A program made the translations under genes and the position numbers. 64,000 nt of DNA from JAWRCU01 sp033542235 (GTDB lineage: Bacteria > Pseudomonadota > Alphaproteobacteria > Rhizobiales > Rhizobiaceae): NCBI RefSeq assembly GCF_033542235.1, contig NZ_JAWRCU010000001.1, positions 124,001 through 188,000 of the forward strand, given 5' to 3'. Shown here in pieces: positions 8,586-17,941 of this stretch. Within the stretch, counting starts at the first letter, position 1. Every line of letters starts with the position of its first letter. Under the pieces are notes generated by a model. It saw nothing but the letters and a program-made list of their open reading frames with translations. It was not told the DNA's origin and did not search any database.

Positions 8586-9746
8586 ATGCTGCGAGAGTTT
8601 CTCGACAGTTCGGCCTCGGGCGGTCTGATATTGATGGCCGCAGCCGCGCTCTCGCTCGTTGCGGCCAACTCGCCGCTTGCACCCGCCTATTTCAGCGCAC
8701 TGTCGAGCTATCTCGGCCCGCTCAGCGTGTCGCATTGGATAAACGATGCGCTCATGGCGCTCTTCTTCCTGCTCGTCGGGCTTGAGATCAAGCGCGAGAT
8801 GCTGGATGGTCAACTCTCCTCCTGGAACAAGCGCATTCTTCCCGGTGTGGCCGCCCTTGGCGGCATGATTGTACCGGCGCTCATTTACTCGGCGTTCAAT
8901 GCGGGCGACCCCGCAACCGCACGCGGCTGGGCCATCCCGTCCGCTACCGACATCGCATTCGCGCTCGGGGTGCTGTCGCTTTTGGGCAACCGCGTTCCCA
9001 CTTCGCTGAAGGTGTTTCTTGCCGCGCTTGCCATCATCGACGATCTGGGCGCCGTCATCATCATCGCGCTCTTCTACAGTGGCTCGCTCGACATGCTCGC
9101 GCTCGGCAGCGCAGCGCTCCTCCTAGCGAACCTCGTCATCTTCAACCGCATGGGTGTCGCCCGGTTGTGGCCCTATCTCGTGCTAGGGGTGCTGCTATGG
9201 TTCCTCGTGCTGCGCTCCGGGGTGCATGCGACGGTTGCGGGCGTATTGTTGGCGCTCACGATCCCCTTACGCACATCTCCTGCCCGGCCTCACGATATGG
9301 AGCATTCGCCACTCCACAGACTTGAGCACGCTCTATACGGTTGGGTGACATTTCTGGTTGTCCCGATCTTTGGCTTTGCCAATGCGGGCGTATCGCTCTC
9401 CGGTCTTTCGCTCGGTGCGCTGACCGACAATCTCACGCTTGGCGTGGCGCTCGGGCTCCTTGTCGGCAAGCTGGTGGGTGTTTTCGGCAGCGCGTACCTC
9501 GTCATTCGTGCTAACTGGGCTGAGATGCCAGCAGCCGCAAGCACGCTTCAACTGCTCGGTGTGTCACTGCTCTGTGGTATCGGCTTCACGATGAGCCTCT
9601 TCATCGGTCTGCTCTCCTTTGCCGATGTTCCGCTTGTGCAAGAAAAGGTCAAAATCGGCATTCTCGGTGCCTCGCTCGTGGCGGGGCTGCTCGGATTTGC
9701 AATCCTGCGAGTGGCACCGAGTGAGACGAACAAGGCCATGCAGTGA
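8586..9746 (+). CDS. nhaA: Na+/H+ antiporter NhaA
   Basis: A secondary antiporter of the inner membrane that expels Na+ in exchange for protons and supports pH and salt tolerance. The 386 residues from MLREFLDSSASGG contain about 12 hydrophobic segments and the family hallmark AIIDDLGAVIIIALFYSG, whose two aspartates are the ion-binding pair. Length and order match the family. No binding site precedes the ATG at 8586. A TTG at 8538 with AGGGA about 9 bases upstream is a plausible alternative start, and a longer frame begins at 8463. The ion channel gene follows after 75 bases on the same strand. Confidence 0.9.
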   Translation: MLREFLDSSASGGLILMAAAALSLVAANSPLAPAYFSALSSYLGPLSVSHWINDALMALFFLLVGLEIKREMLDGQLSSWNKRILPGVAALGGMIVPALIYSAFNAGDPATARGWAIPSATDIAFALGVLSLLGNRVPTSLKVFLAALAIIDDLGAVIIIALFYSGSLDMLALGSAALLLANLVIFNRMGVARLWPYLVLGVLLWFLVLRSGVHATVAGVLLALTIPLRTSPARPHDMEHSPLHRLEHALYGWVTFLVVPIFGFANAGVSLSGLSLGALTDNLTLGVALGLLVGKLVGVFGSAYLVIRANWAEMPAAASTLQLLGVSLLCGIGFTMSLFIGLLSFADVPLVQEKVKIGILGASLVAGLLGFAILRVAPSETNKAMQ

Positions 9747-9821
9747 TCGACCAGTTGCGGTTCTATAGTGACCAGCCGACCTGGTGCGACTTCTCACATC
9801 TTGGGGCATTATCGAGCAGCC

Positions 9822-10625
9822 ATGGACGACCGCCCAGCCACCGAAAGCCGGCCACGCAGCAGTGCGGGTGCGCTCCGCGCACGTCTCCGTCGGCTCTATC
9901 ATGGCCGCTCTGCCGGTTCTGAGTGGTTCCAGTACGCTGTCATGGTCGTCGATCTGCTGATCGTCGCCTTCTTCGTGGCCAGTCCTATTCTGCGCGAGCG
10001 GCCGCTCTTCCTCTGGATAGACTATTCGATTGCGGCTCTTCTCGGCCTCGACATCACCGCCCGGGCACTGGCTTCGAGGGACATCCCGCGCTGGCTGCGG
10101 CAGCCAACGAGCATCGTGGATACATTCATCCTGCTCACGCTGCTCTTTCCGCTATGGCTTGCCAACCTAGGGTTCCTACGCGTGCTGCGGCTATGGTCGC
10201 TGTCGCGAAGCGGAACATTCTGGCGCCCCCTGCTCAGACGCGGCTACGCTCCTTGGCGCGAAGTCGTTCAGTCCGTGATCAACCTGATCACCTTCCTTTT
10301 CGTGGTGACAGGCTTCATCTACACATTCTTCTTCCGCGAAGGCTCGGGTTTAGCAGGGTATATCGACGCTCTGTATTTCACCGTAACCAGCATGACGACG
10401 ACAGGTTACGGCGATATCCTGCTCCCAGGCCCCTGGGGCAAGCTCACTTCGGTTGTGATCATGCTGGCCGGCGTTACGCTCTTCATCCGGTTAGGGCAGG
10501 CCGTTTTCCGGCCGTATAAAGTCTGGCATCCCTGCCCGCGGTGCAGGCTGCAGCGCCATGATCCGGACGCGGTCCACTGCAAGGCGTGTGGATACATGCT
10601 CAAGATTCCGGATCCGAACGATTGA
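9822..10625 (+). CDS. Voltage-gated-type potassium channel with C-terminal zinc ribbon
   Basis: An inner-membrane ion channel. The product is about 267 residues from MDDRPATESR. Several hydrophobic helices (residues about 35-170) are followed by a pore helix and the K+ selectivity filter TTTGYGD near residues 191-197, then a last helix. The tail has CPRC and CKAC pairs separated by 11 residues, a rubredoxin-like zinc ribbon, which is unusual for a channel. It lies just after nhaA, so K+ and Na+ homeostasis may be linked. A GTG at 9768 would add 18 residues. Confidence 0.75.
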   Translation: MDDRPATESRPRSSAGALRARLRRLYHGRSAGSEWFQYAVMVVDLLIVAFFVASPILRERPLFLWIDYSIAALLGLDITARALASRDIPRWLRQPTSIVDTFILLTLLFPLWLANLGFLRVLRLWSLSRSGTFWRPLLRRGYAPWREVVQSVINLITFLFVVTGFIYTFFFREGSGLAGYIDALYFTVTSMTTTGYGDILLPGPWGKLTSVVIMLAGVTLFIRLGQAVFRPYKVWHPCPRCRLQRHDPDAVHCKACGYMLKIPDPND

Positions 10626-10999
10626 TCCCGTTGCGGAAGCTGAGTCAGCCTCAGCGGCGAGTGCGCGGCTTCAAATCATCTTGCTGCGCATGTAAACTGC
10701 TCCGCATCGAGACCGAAATGGAAATAACTGGGCGCCACGTCCGCGTAGGCGAGGCGAACATTGCAAATCTGCGCGAAGCGCATGCTTGTGGCACCCGACT
10801 CCGTTGACCGCTATGGGTCACGACTTCGCATTGGGCGACAACGCAAGTCGCCTGGACGTTCGCTTTGGACGGCGCGAAGGCCACGCTCCGACTTACGAAC
10901 GCATGCCGCTGCTCGAGCAAATCGCAGTGGGGACGTGGCTGATTGTGGTTTCATTGCCGGCGGGATAGAAATTGCTATCCTCGAATTGAAACCTATCGC
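10626..10999. other. Intergenic stretch, nothing recognised
   Basis: About 370 bases between the channel and the cyclase. Short frames present here have no binding sites. I see no clear repeat or terminator. Confidence 0.35.
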
Positions 11000-12709
11000 A
11001 TGGGCGAAGCGCCGACAAAGAGGTCGATAGCCGTCCTCGCGGCGGATGCCGTGGGGTATAGCCATGTGGTTGCGACTGACGAGGCTTTGGCCCTTCGCGC
11101 GCTGGCGAGCAGCCGGCGCCTGATCGACCCACTCATCGAGGAGCATGGCGGGCGAATCTTCAACACCGCCGGAGACAGCGTCCTGGCGGAATTTCCTCGA
11201 GCAGCCGAGCCAGTCCGCTGCGCGGTAGCCATACAGGAGACCTTGCGCGGCACTGAAGGCAAAAATCCCCTCCTCACATTTCGCATCGGTATCTCCTTCG
11301 GAGAAGCCATCGCCGATGGCTCCAATCTTCTCGGCGCAACTGTGAACATGGCGGCACGGCTCGAGGCGGTTGCGCCTGCCGGAGGTCTCTGCATCTCGGG
11401 TGCCGTTCATGACGCGATCATTGGAGAAATTGCCTATGAATGGCAGGATCTGGGCTTCCGTCATCTCAAGAACCTCATCAAGCCGGTCCGCATTTTCCGT
11501 CTGGCTGCCGGGAATAGCTGCGCCGTGCCGGTCGTGGCCGGCGCCACCAAACCCCTGATCATCGTTCTTCCCTTTGCCAGCAAGAGCGGCGGCCAAGCCG
11601 AGGAGGCCTATCTGAGCGATGGGATCACCGAAGACGTGATCGCCGGATTGTCTCGATTTGGCCGGTTGGCCGTTCTCGGCATGGCGTCGTCCGACGCCTA
11701 TCGCGATCGCACGGCGGCACTGCCCGACCTGGTGAAGGAATTGGGGGTGGATTATGCCGTGCAGGGCAGCGTCAGGCGCGCGGGCGAAACCATTCGGCTG
11801 TCGGTGCAGCTCATCGACGCGCGCTCCGGCCTGGCGATCTGGGCGGAGCGATATGACCGCATCATCGACAATCTCTTTGCGGTCCAGGACGATATCTCCG
11901 CCACGATCGTGGCCACGATTGCGGGTCAGCTCGAGGACGAGGGTGCCGCAGCCGCGAGCCGAAAGCGCACCGAGAACATGGAGGCGTATGACTTTCTGCT
12001 GCGTGGGATTCATCTCGCCCGCGCCCTGGATCCGGCCTCGGCTACCGCAGCGCTTGCCATGTTCGAGAAGGCGCTGGCGCTGGATCCCGACTATGCGCTC
12101 GCCCTGGCATGGTTCGCCTTGATGAAGCTGCGTGTGACGGTGTGGCACCCTGGCGACCCGGACGAGATACTTGAGCCGGCACAACGGGCGCTGGAACGCG
12201 ATCCATCTGAAAGCTGGTGCCATCTCGTCTTCGGCCAGATCATGATGTACCGCGGGCAGCTCGCGGAGGCGGAGCAACACCACCAGCGCGCATACCAGCT
12301 GAACCCGTTCGATGCCCATGTGATGGCCCTGCGCGCGCCACTCGCGACTTATCTCGGCAGGCCGGGCGAGGGAGAACGATGGGCGCGCCGGGCTATGCAG
12401 CTCAACCCCGCCCATCCGGACTGGTACGCAACCAATCTTGGGCTCGCACTCTACTGCCAGGGGCGCTATCAGGAGGCCGTTTCCGCATACGCGGAGGTCG
12501 CTGCGCCGCAGATCGGCATTCTTGCAGGGCTCGCGGCGAGCTATGCGCAGCTTGGTGATATGGACCGGGCAGCGGCGTCGAAAAAGCGTCTCCTTGAGCT
12601 TGCGCCCGACTTCTCGGCGAAACGCGCCGTCGGGTCCAGGCCGTTTCTCCTTGAGCGGGACCGAGCTCATCTTCGCGAAGGTTTGGAGAAGGCCGGACTG
12701 CCGCTTTAG
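11000..12709 (+). CDS. Class III adenylate/guanylate cyclase with TPR domain
   Basis: 569 residues from MGEAPTKRSIAVLAAD. The N-terminal cyclase domain (about 1-180) has the metal-binding aspartates (LAADAVGY and NTAGDSVLAEF) and the VNMAARLE segment. A middle domain (IIVLPFASKSG, YLSDGITEDVI) resembles the TolB/FlgO-like module frequent in rhizobial cyclases. The last 230 residues are tetratricopeptide repeats (ALAMFEKALALDPDYALALA). It probably makes cAMP under control of protein contacts by the TPRs. No strong binding site precedes the start, and an upstream in-frame ATG at 10943 exists. It ends convergently with the receiver gene. Confidence 0.85.
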   Translation: MGEAPTKRSIAVLAADAVGYSHVVATDEALALRALASSRRLIDPLIEEHGGRIFNTAGDSVLAEFPRAAEPVRCAVAIQETLRGTEGKNPLLTFRIGISFGEAIADGSNLLGATVNMAARLEAVAPAGGLCISGAVHDAIIGEIAYEWQDLGFRHLKNLIKPVRIFRLAAGNSCAVPVVAGATKPLIIVLPFASKSGGQAEEAYLSDGITEDVIAGLSRFGRLAVLGMASSDAYRDRTAALPDLVKELGVDYAVQGSVRRAGETIRLSVQLIDARSGLAIWAERYDRIIDNLFAVQDDISATIVATIAGQLEDEGAAAASRKRTENMEAYDFLLRGIHLARALDPASATAALAMFEKALALDPDYALALAWFALMKLRVTVWHPGDPDEILEPAQRALERDPSESWCHLVFGQIMMYRGQLAEAEQHHQRAYQLNPFDAHVMALRAPLATYLGRPGEGERWARRAMQLNPAHPDWYATNLGLALYCQGRYQEAVSAYAEVAAPQIGILAGLAASYAQLGDMDRAAASKKRLLELAPDFSAKRAVGSRPFLLERDRAHLREGLEKAGLPL

Positions 12710-12733
12710 AAATGAAGCTGCGTAGAAAATGTT

Positions 12734-13180
12734 CTAGGAGAGCCGAAGGGCGGTCCGAACTACCGCAACCAGGGAAGCCGAGGTGTAAGGCTTGACTAGC
12801 CAGCCGAGTGGCTGTGCGGGTGCGGCGCGGGCCTGGGCAGCTGGATCGGAATGCGCAGTCGCGAAGACAGAGCGCAAGCCATATCTTCGAAACAGCTCCA
12901 GCGCAGCATCGATCCCATCCAGAGCGCCGGATAATCGGATATCCATCACGACGAGGCTAGGCCGGTCCGAAGCGGCAATCGCCAGGGCCTGCTCGGCTGA
13001 ACCCGCTACTGCAACCTCAAATCCGGCCTCGGTCAGTGCGCTCTCCATATCCGTAGCGATGAGAAAATCATCCTCGACGACCAAGATTCGCGCCGCCGCG
13101 GCGCTATCCACCGGTTCGACCGCCTGCAAATCCGGAGAAGTCGGCGATTGGCGGTCAGGCGGGGCGGTAAACTCATGCAT
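12734..13180 (-). CDS. Single-domain response regulator
   Basis: 148 residues. A poorly conserved 30-residue lead is followed by a receiver domain: ARILVVEDDFLIA (acidic pocket), SLVVMDIRLSG (phospho-acceptor Asp), VFATAHSD and a WLVKPY lysine. There is no output domain, so it should pass phosphate or a signal by protein contact. It lies 40 bases downstream of the histidine kinase gene on the same strand and is its likely partner. Confidence 0.8.
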   Translation of the reverse strand: MHEFTAPPDRQSPTSPDLQAVEPVDSAAAARILVVEDDFLIATDMESALTEAGFEVAVAGSAEQALAIAASDRPSLVVMDIRLSGALDGIDAALELFRRYGLRSVFATAHSDPAAQARAAPAQPLGWLVKPYTSASLVAVVRTALRLS

Positions 13181-13219
13181 CCGGCGCGATCCAGGAATGA
13201 CAGAAGGAAATGGGGCCCA

Positions 13220-15895
13220 TTACGAGAAACGAACAGTGCATTGGGTGTTTGGCGCTGTCGTCACGGTGAGTTCACCGCGAAGCTGCCGCGCGAGGCCCTG
13301 GACGAGCCTGAGCCCGGACGAGCGGTGGCGGACCGCGGCCAGATCGAAGCCCGGACCATTGTCTTCGACAAAGATCCTGAAAGCCTCACCATCACGCCGC
13401 AGGCCGACCCGGATCGTGTCGGCTGCGCCCGAGGTTCCGTATTTGAGAGCGTTGGTCAACAGTTCATTGAGAATCAGCGCCAACGGCATGGCGGAATCAT
13501 TGGGAAGCTCAGCGTCATCCATCTCATACGCGATGCTGACGTCTTCCGGAAAGGTTTGTCGTATCGTCTCACAGACAGCGCGCAGGAAATCCCCCGCGTT
13601 GAAGTGGGTCGAGTTGACTGTGCCATATAGGACCTGCTGGGCAGCGGCCATTGCTGCAACCCGATTACCCGCTTCACGAAGGATGTGTCGCGCCTCTTCA
13701 TTTCCGGTCTTCTGGCCGGCCATTCTCAGGAGCGACTGCAGCATTTGCATGTTGTTCTTCACGCGATGATTCAACTCGTTGAACAGCAGCCGCTGCTGTG
13801 TTTCAGCCTGCTTTCGTTCGCTGATGTCGACGAGCATGTTGATGCCGCCGACGATTTTTCCGTTCTCGTCGCGTAGAGGCGTTGGGTAGGGGATAAAGGG
13901 GATACGCACGCCGTCGGGGCGTTCGGCGACAGCCTCCATGTTGCGTATGGAACGCCCCTCCTTCAGAGCGATCGCCATCGGGCATTCGTCGTGCGGCAAA
14001 GGCGTGCCGTCCGGCCGATACAGTTTCCAGGTAACGCACCATTCGTCCTTGCCGATTTCCGGTGTGCGCCCGGAAAGCTCGACCGCAGCCTCGTTGAAGT
14101 AGGTTATCTTGCCTTCAGCGTCCGTGGTGTAGATGGCTGCCGGAATGGCGGCGAGCAGGTCTTTCAATTGGCGCTCATTGGCGCGCAGCTTGGCTTCGGC
14201 AGCCTTGCGGTCGGTGATATCGCGCGCAATCTTCGAGGCGCCCATGATGCGGCCGCGGCTGTCGCGGATCGGCGAGATAGTCAGGGAAATGTCGACCAGG
14301 CTGCCGTCCTTGCGGCGACGGATGGTCTCGAAATGGTCGACATTCTCGCCACGCCGGATACGGCCGAGAATCTCCGGCTCTTCCCCCAGCCGTTCGTCCG
14401 GGATCACCATCGTGATGTTCCTGCCTATCGCCTCATCTGCGCGATAGCCAAACAAGCGTTCCGCGCTTGCGTTCCAGGTCATGATGGTGCCGTTGAGATC
14501 TTTGCTGACGATGGCGTCGTGAGAAGATTCGACGATTGCGACGAGCTGGCTGGCTGCACGTTCCGTCCTCTGACGGGCATCTTCGAGGCGCACTCGGTCC
14601 AATGCAAAGCCGAGCTGTCGAGCGACGGTTAGAGCAAATCGGAGCTCGGAGTCCCTGAAGGCGTGTTCACTGTTATAGTAGGTCATGAATTTGCCGAGCA
14701 GCTGACCTCCCGAGACGATGGGAATGAACGCGAGCGCTGTAATTCCTTCGCCGCGAATCTTGGCTTTTAGCGACTCTGGCAATTCGCTTCGTTCGATATC
14801 TCCTATCGTGATGGGATCGGGCTCGGTTGTGTCGAGCGACCACGGAGAATGGCCTTGCACTGCCTGCTGATAAAGCTTCGACAAGTTGCGAACGGCCACG
14901 AATTTGAGCACGCCAGCCTCGTCGAACCGCAAAATCGAGGCGCGATCGGCATGCAGGGCGCGCATGATTGTGTCGAGCGCGAGCTCGTAAATCTCAGCCA
15001 GGTTTTCTGCGCGCTGCAGCCCGTCAGTGAATTCATAGAGCGCAGCTTGCTCCTCCATGTGCCGGACCAGGGCGGCCTCGGCCTGCTTGCGTGCTGTGAT
15101 GTCGTTTTGCACACGCACCGCATGCAAGAAGCGGCCCTGCGCATCTCTGACGCTCGAAGATGTGACGGCTACCCATATCTTCGTGCCGTCCTTGCGGAGA
15201 AAGCGTTTCTCATGCCTGTAGCAGTCGATTTCACCTCGCACCTGGCGCTCGAACTCGCGCAAATCGGTCTCGACATTCTCCGCCAATTCGGGATCGAAGA
15301 CCGACCTGCCGATCAGCTCTTCGGGTGCATAGCCGAGAAGCCCGGCCAAATGGGCGTTGGCACGCTCGATCTTGCCTTCGGCGTTGACCTCGGCGATGCC
15401 GATTCCCGCCTGGTGATAGGTTGCAGCTAGCCGCTGGTCTTGTTGCTTTATGATCTCGTCGGCCTGGCTCCGGTTCGTGATGTCATGGAGACAGTTGATG
15501 GCGCCGATGACTCGGCCGTCTTGGTCTTCGATCGGCTCGATATCGACCATCGCCGATATCGATGATCCGTCCGGCCGCTCGATTATGGTTTCCGCGCCCC
15601 TGACAGGAATACCGGTACGGAGCACCGTGGCCATCGGAGTGTCGCCACGCGTGATCTCGCCCATCGAAACAGAGCTTATGAGTGCCGTATGGAGTTCGTT
15701 ATCAGAGCCGAGCACGGGTGTCCGCCCCCACAGCTCGACGGCACGCTTATTGAACCAAAGCAAGCGCCCTCGCGCATCGCAGGCATAAATTGCGACGGGC
15801 AGCTTTTCGATAAAATCCGGAGCTGACTCTAGGATCGGCACGGTTTGAGGGAGATGAACGATCCTCTCCGAGCCGACGACATTTCCGATACTCAT
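13220..15895 (-). CDS. Multi-PAS/GAF sensor histidine kinase (HisKA_2 type)
   Basis: About 891 residues from MSIGNVVGSE, whose ATG has an AAGGGGA site upstream. Domains in order: PAS (IEKLPVAIYACDARG), PAS (YHQAGIGIAEVNAEGKIERA), GAF (residues about 300-450), PAS (IVESSHDAIVSKDLNG), PAS (LLAAIPAAIYTTDAEG), then a phospho-acceptor helix LNHRVKNNMQ with the histidine near residue 708, and a HATPase domain (LNELLTNALKYG, VEDNGPGF). No transmembrane segment is seen, so it is a cytosolic sensor, perhaps of redox or light through PAS cofactors. Kinases with HRxKNN feed the general stress response or single-receiver regulators in this class. Confidence 0.85.
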   Translation of the reverse strand: MSIGNVVGSERIVHLPQTVPILESAPDFIEKLPVAIYACDARGRLLWFNKRAVELWGRTPVLGSDNELHTALISSVSMGEITRGDTPMATVLRTGIPVRGAETIIERPDGSSISAMVDIEPIEDQDGRVIGAINCLHDITNRSQADEIIKQQDQRLAATYHQAGIGIAEVNAEGKIERANAHLAGLLGYAPEELIGRSVFDPELAENVETDLREFERQVRGEIDCYRHEKRFLRKDGTKIWVAVTSSSVRDAQGRFLHAVRVQNDITARKQAEAALVRHMEEQAALYEFTDGLQRAENLAEIYELALDTIMRALHADRASILRFDEAGVLKFVAVRNLSKLYQQAVQGHSPWSLDTTEPDPITIGDIERSELPESLKAKIRGEGITALAFIPIVSGGQLLGKFMTYYNSEHAFRDSELRFALTVARQLGFALDRVRLEDARQRTERAASQLVAIVESSHDAIVSKDLNGTIMTWNASAERLFGYRADEAIGRNITMVIPDERLGEEPEILGRIRRGENVDHFETIRRRKDGSLVDISLTISPIRDSRGRIMGASKIARDITDRKAAEAKLRANERQLKDLLAAIPAAIYTTDAEGKITYFNEAAVELSGRTPEIGKDEWCVTWKLYRPDGTPLPHDECPMAIALKEGRSIRNMEAVAERPDGVRIPFIPYPTPLRDENGKIVGGINMLVDISERKQAETQQRLLFNELNHRVKNNMQMLQSLLRMAGQKTGNEEARHILREAGNRVAAMAAAQQVLYGTVNSTHFNAGDFLRAVCETIRQTFPEDVSIAYEMDDAELPNDSAMPLALILNELLTNALKYGTSGAADTIRVGLRRDGEAFRIFVEDNGPGFDLAAVRHRSSGLRLVQGLARQLRGELTVTTAPNTQCTVRFS

Positions 15896-16048
15896 CAATC
15901 CCCTTCTGCGCAAAAAATAGACTGCCGCGAGCCGGACAACGAAACCGAACGGTAAAAGTTCCAATCGGTTGAGCTGGCTGGGCACGAGCCGCAGAACCCG
16001 CTCGGCTGCCCAAGCAGGAGATCTGGCCATCGAAGCCAAAAGGAAAGA

Positions 16049-16279
16049 TCAGCAGTCGACAACTGGGTCGGGAAGCTTCGTAAGCGCAGATCGGATCTCA
16101 GAGACGCGCTGTTCGACCAGTCTGATCTGGATGCGCAGGTGCTCCGATTCCGGGCCGCGGTGACTGTCGAAAGCCTCTTCCAGTCTCTTCAGTTCTGCGC
16201 GTGCGTGTCGCAGCTCCTCCAGATGCACAGCTGACGAAACAGGTTGCCGGTCGGCGGAAGGTTTGAAGGTAATTTGCAT
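16049..16279 (-). CDS. Small coiled-coil protein
   Basis: 76 residues. The centre (HLEELRHARAELKRLEEAF then LRIQIRLVEQRVSEIRSAL) is a heptad-like charged helix pair. The family is unknown. An exact EcfG-type promoter lies 32 bases upstream, which supports both the gene and this start and suggests a general stress role. It is 150 bases from the kinase gene on the same strand. Confidence 0.5.
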   Translation of the reverse strand: MQITFKPSADRQPVSSAVHLEELRHARAELKRLEEAFDSHRGPESEHLRIQIRLVEQRVSEIRSALTKLPDPVVDC

Positions 16280-16310
16280 AAGTCATTGACCATCATTGAG
16301 CCGGCGCAAC

Positions 16311-16335
16311 AACGCGGCAATGGTAAGCAGGTTCC
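16311..16335 (-). promoter_or_regulatory. EcfG-type general stress promoter
   Basis: On the minus strand the site is GGAAC, a 16-base spacer, then CGTT, an exact match to the sigma-EcfG consensus. It lies just upstream of the coiled-coil gene starting at 16279. Confidence 0.6.
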
Positions 16336-16455
16336 AACATTTCTAGCAAGGTAACCTGTATGTCAGGCGGGACACGGGAAGCCCGCCCATTTTCGCAAGC
16401 TGGACAGGTGCCCGCGTCGATGAGTCGATCTTAATGGCCCGGCGCGCGGACCTTA

Positions 16456-17766
16456 TCAACTGCGCCCCGGCTCACCCGTCACGCGCCAGATCACATCGCC
16501 CACATCGTCCGCGACCAACAATGAGCGGTCGGGACCGATAGCAACGCCCACCGGCCGCCCGTAGGATGCACGCTCATCCGGTGAGAGGAAACCCGATAGT
16601 ATGTCGCGCGGTTGCCCTGCGGGGCGTCCATTTTCGAAAGGTACGAATACGACCTTGTAGCCGCTCAGCTTGCTGCGGTTCCACGAACCATGCTGCCCGA
16701 TGACCATGCCGTCGGGAAAGCCAGGAAGGGTGCCTGCCGGGAGCCAGCAGAGACCAAGCGAGGCCGTGTGGCCGCCCAAGGCGAAATCCGGTGTTATCGC
16801 TGTCGCAACCAGGCCCGGGTTCTGCGGCACGCGGTCGTCCACGATCCTGTCCCAATAGCAAAAGGGCCATCCGTAAAAGCCGCCGTCCTGCACGGATGTC
16901 AGGTAGTCGGGAGGCGTCTCGTCTCCGAGACCATCGCGCTCGTTGACTACCGTCCACAGCGTGCCGGTCTTCGGCTCCCAGGCCATCCCCACCGGGTTGC
17001 GCAGTCCGGAGGCAAAAATGCGGCTTTTGCCGCTCTCGAGATCGAGCACATGGATCGCGGCACGCCCCTCTTCCGCTTCCAGGCCGTTGTCGCCGATATT
17101 GCTGAGGGAGCCGACGCCGACGAAGAGCTTCCGTCCGTCGGCACTAGGCAGCAGGCTGCGCGTCCAGTGCCCGCCGGACTTGAAGTCGACCAGCTTCCGG
17201 CCGCTTGCGCGAATGCGCGTCTCTCCTGTCGCGTAAGGAAACGCAACCACACCGTCGGTATTGCCGACGTAAAAGGTATCGCCCAGCAGCGCCATGCCGA
17301 AGGGCTGATTTAGCCCGTCGAGGAACACCTCGCGCATCTCGGCTACGCCGTCGCCGTCGGAATCGCGCAACAGGCTGATGCGATTCGGGCTTACGCCGAC
17401 CGCGGCAGCGCGTTTCATCGTACTGAACATCGCGTAGTCGAAGATAGAATTGATGCCGCCCGGTACGCTCAGCGCCTCGGCCGCCAGCACGTCACCGTTC
17501 GGCAACACGTGGATCCAGCGGGGATGCTTCAGGCCGGCTGCGAAGGCGTTCACTCGGAGCCCCGGAGCGGCAGTCGGTGTTTGCCCTGCGGCCCATCCCT
17601 TCGCCGTCGGCATCTTCAGCGTCGGTATGCCTTGCGGCCTTGCCGCCGGGATCCTAGGTGCGCTCCCATAGGCCGGCTGCTTCTCGCCTTCGCGCCCGTG
17701 CCGCCAAAGGATCGCCCCGGCGCCGATCAGGGCGACCGCGCGCGCGAAGATGCCGGACATGCTCAT
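16456..17766 (-). CDS. PQQ-type sugar (sorbosone/glucose) dehydrogenase-like beta-propeller protein
   Basis: 436 residues. An N-terminal hydrophobic segment (GIFARAVALIGAGAILWRHG) suggests membrane anchoring or export. The rest is a six-bladed propeller of the soluble glucose/L-sorbosone dehydrogenase type: LKHPRWIHVLPNGDVLAAE, GLNQPFGMALLGDTFYVGNT, SGLRNPVGMAWEPKTGTLWT, VIGQHGSWNRS and YGRPVGVAIGPDRSLLVAD. It should oxidise a sugar or related alcohol in the periplasm with PQQ, though substrate and cofactor are inferred. GGAGGG lies 6 bases before the ATG. It appears to be a single-gene unit. Confidence 0.75.
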   Translation of the reverse strand: MSMSGIFARAVALIGAGAILWRHGREGEKQPAYGSAPRIPAARPQGIPTLKMPTAKGWAAGQTPTAAPGLRVNAFAAGLKHPRWIHVLPNGDVLAAEALSVPGGINSIFDYAMFSTMKRAAAVGVSPNRISLLRDSDGDGVAEMREVFLDGLNQPFGMALLGDTFYVGNTDGVVAFPYATGETRIRASGRKLVDFKSGGHWTRSLLPSADGRKLFVGVGSLSNIGDNGLEAEEGRAAIHVLDLESGKSRIFASGLRNPVGMAWEPKTGTLWTVVNERDGLGDETPPDYLTSVQDGGFYGWPFCYWDRIVDDRVPQNPGLVATAITPDFALGGHTASLGLCWLPAGTLPGFPDGMVIGQHGSWNRSKLSGYKVVFVPFENGRPAGQPRDILSGFLSPDERASYGRPVGVAIGPDRSLLVADDVGDVIWRVTGEPGRS

Positions 17767-17941
17767 TGCTTCCCTCCAGTTGCGCGCACTCAGACTACAT
17801 GAGGCAACGAGGGCGTTATATCGAAGATGCAGTGTCTGACCGTCAATCGGCTATTCCAGCCTGCTTGGTTCGGCCACCCAACAAAGTCGAGGAGATGCGA
17901 CAACGACACTTGATGCCGCGGCTTCGCCCGCGCCTGACTGC

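Noticed and set aside
10811..12670. 619-codon minus-strand frame across the cyclase gene
   Set aside because: Shadow of the certain cyclase-TPR gene, with repetitive Arg/Gly/His composition.
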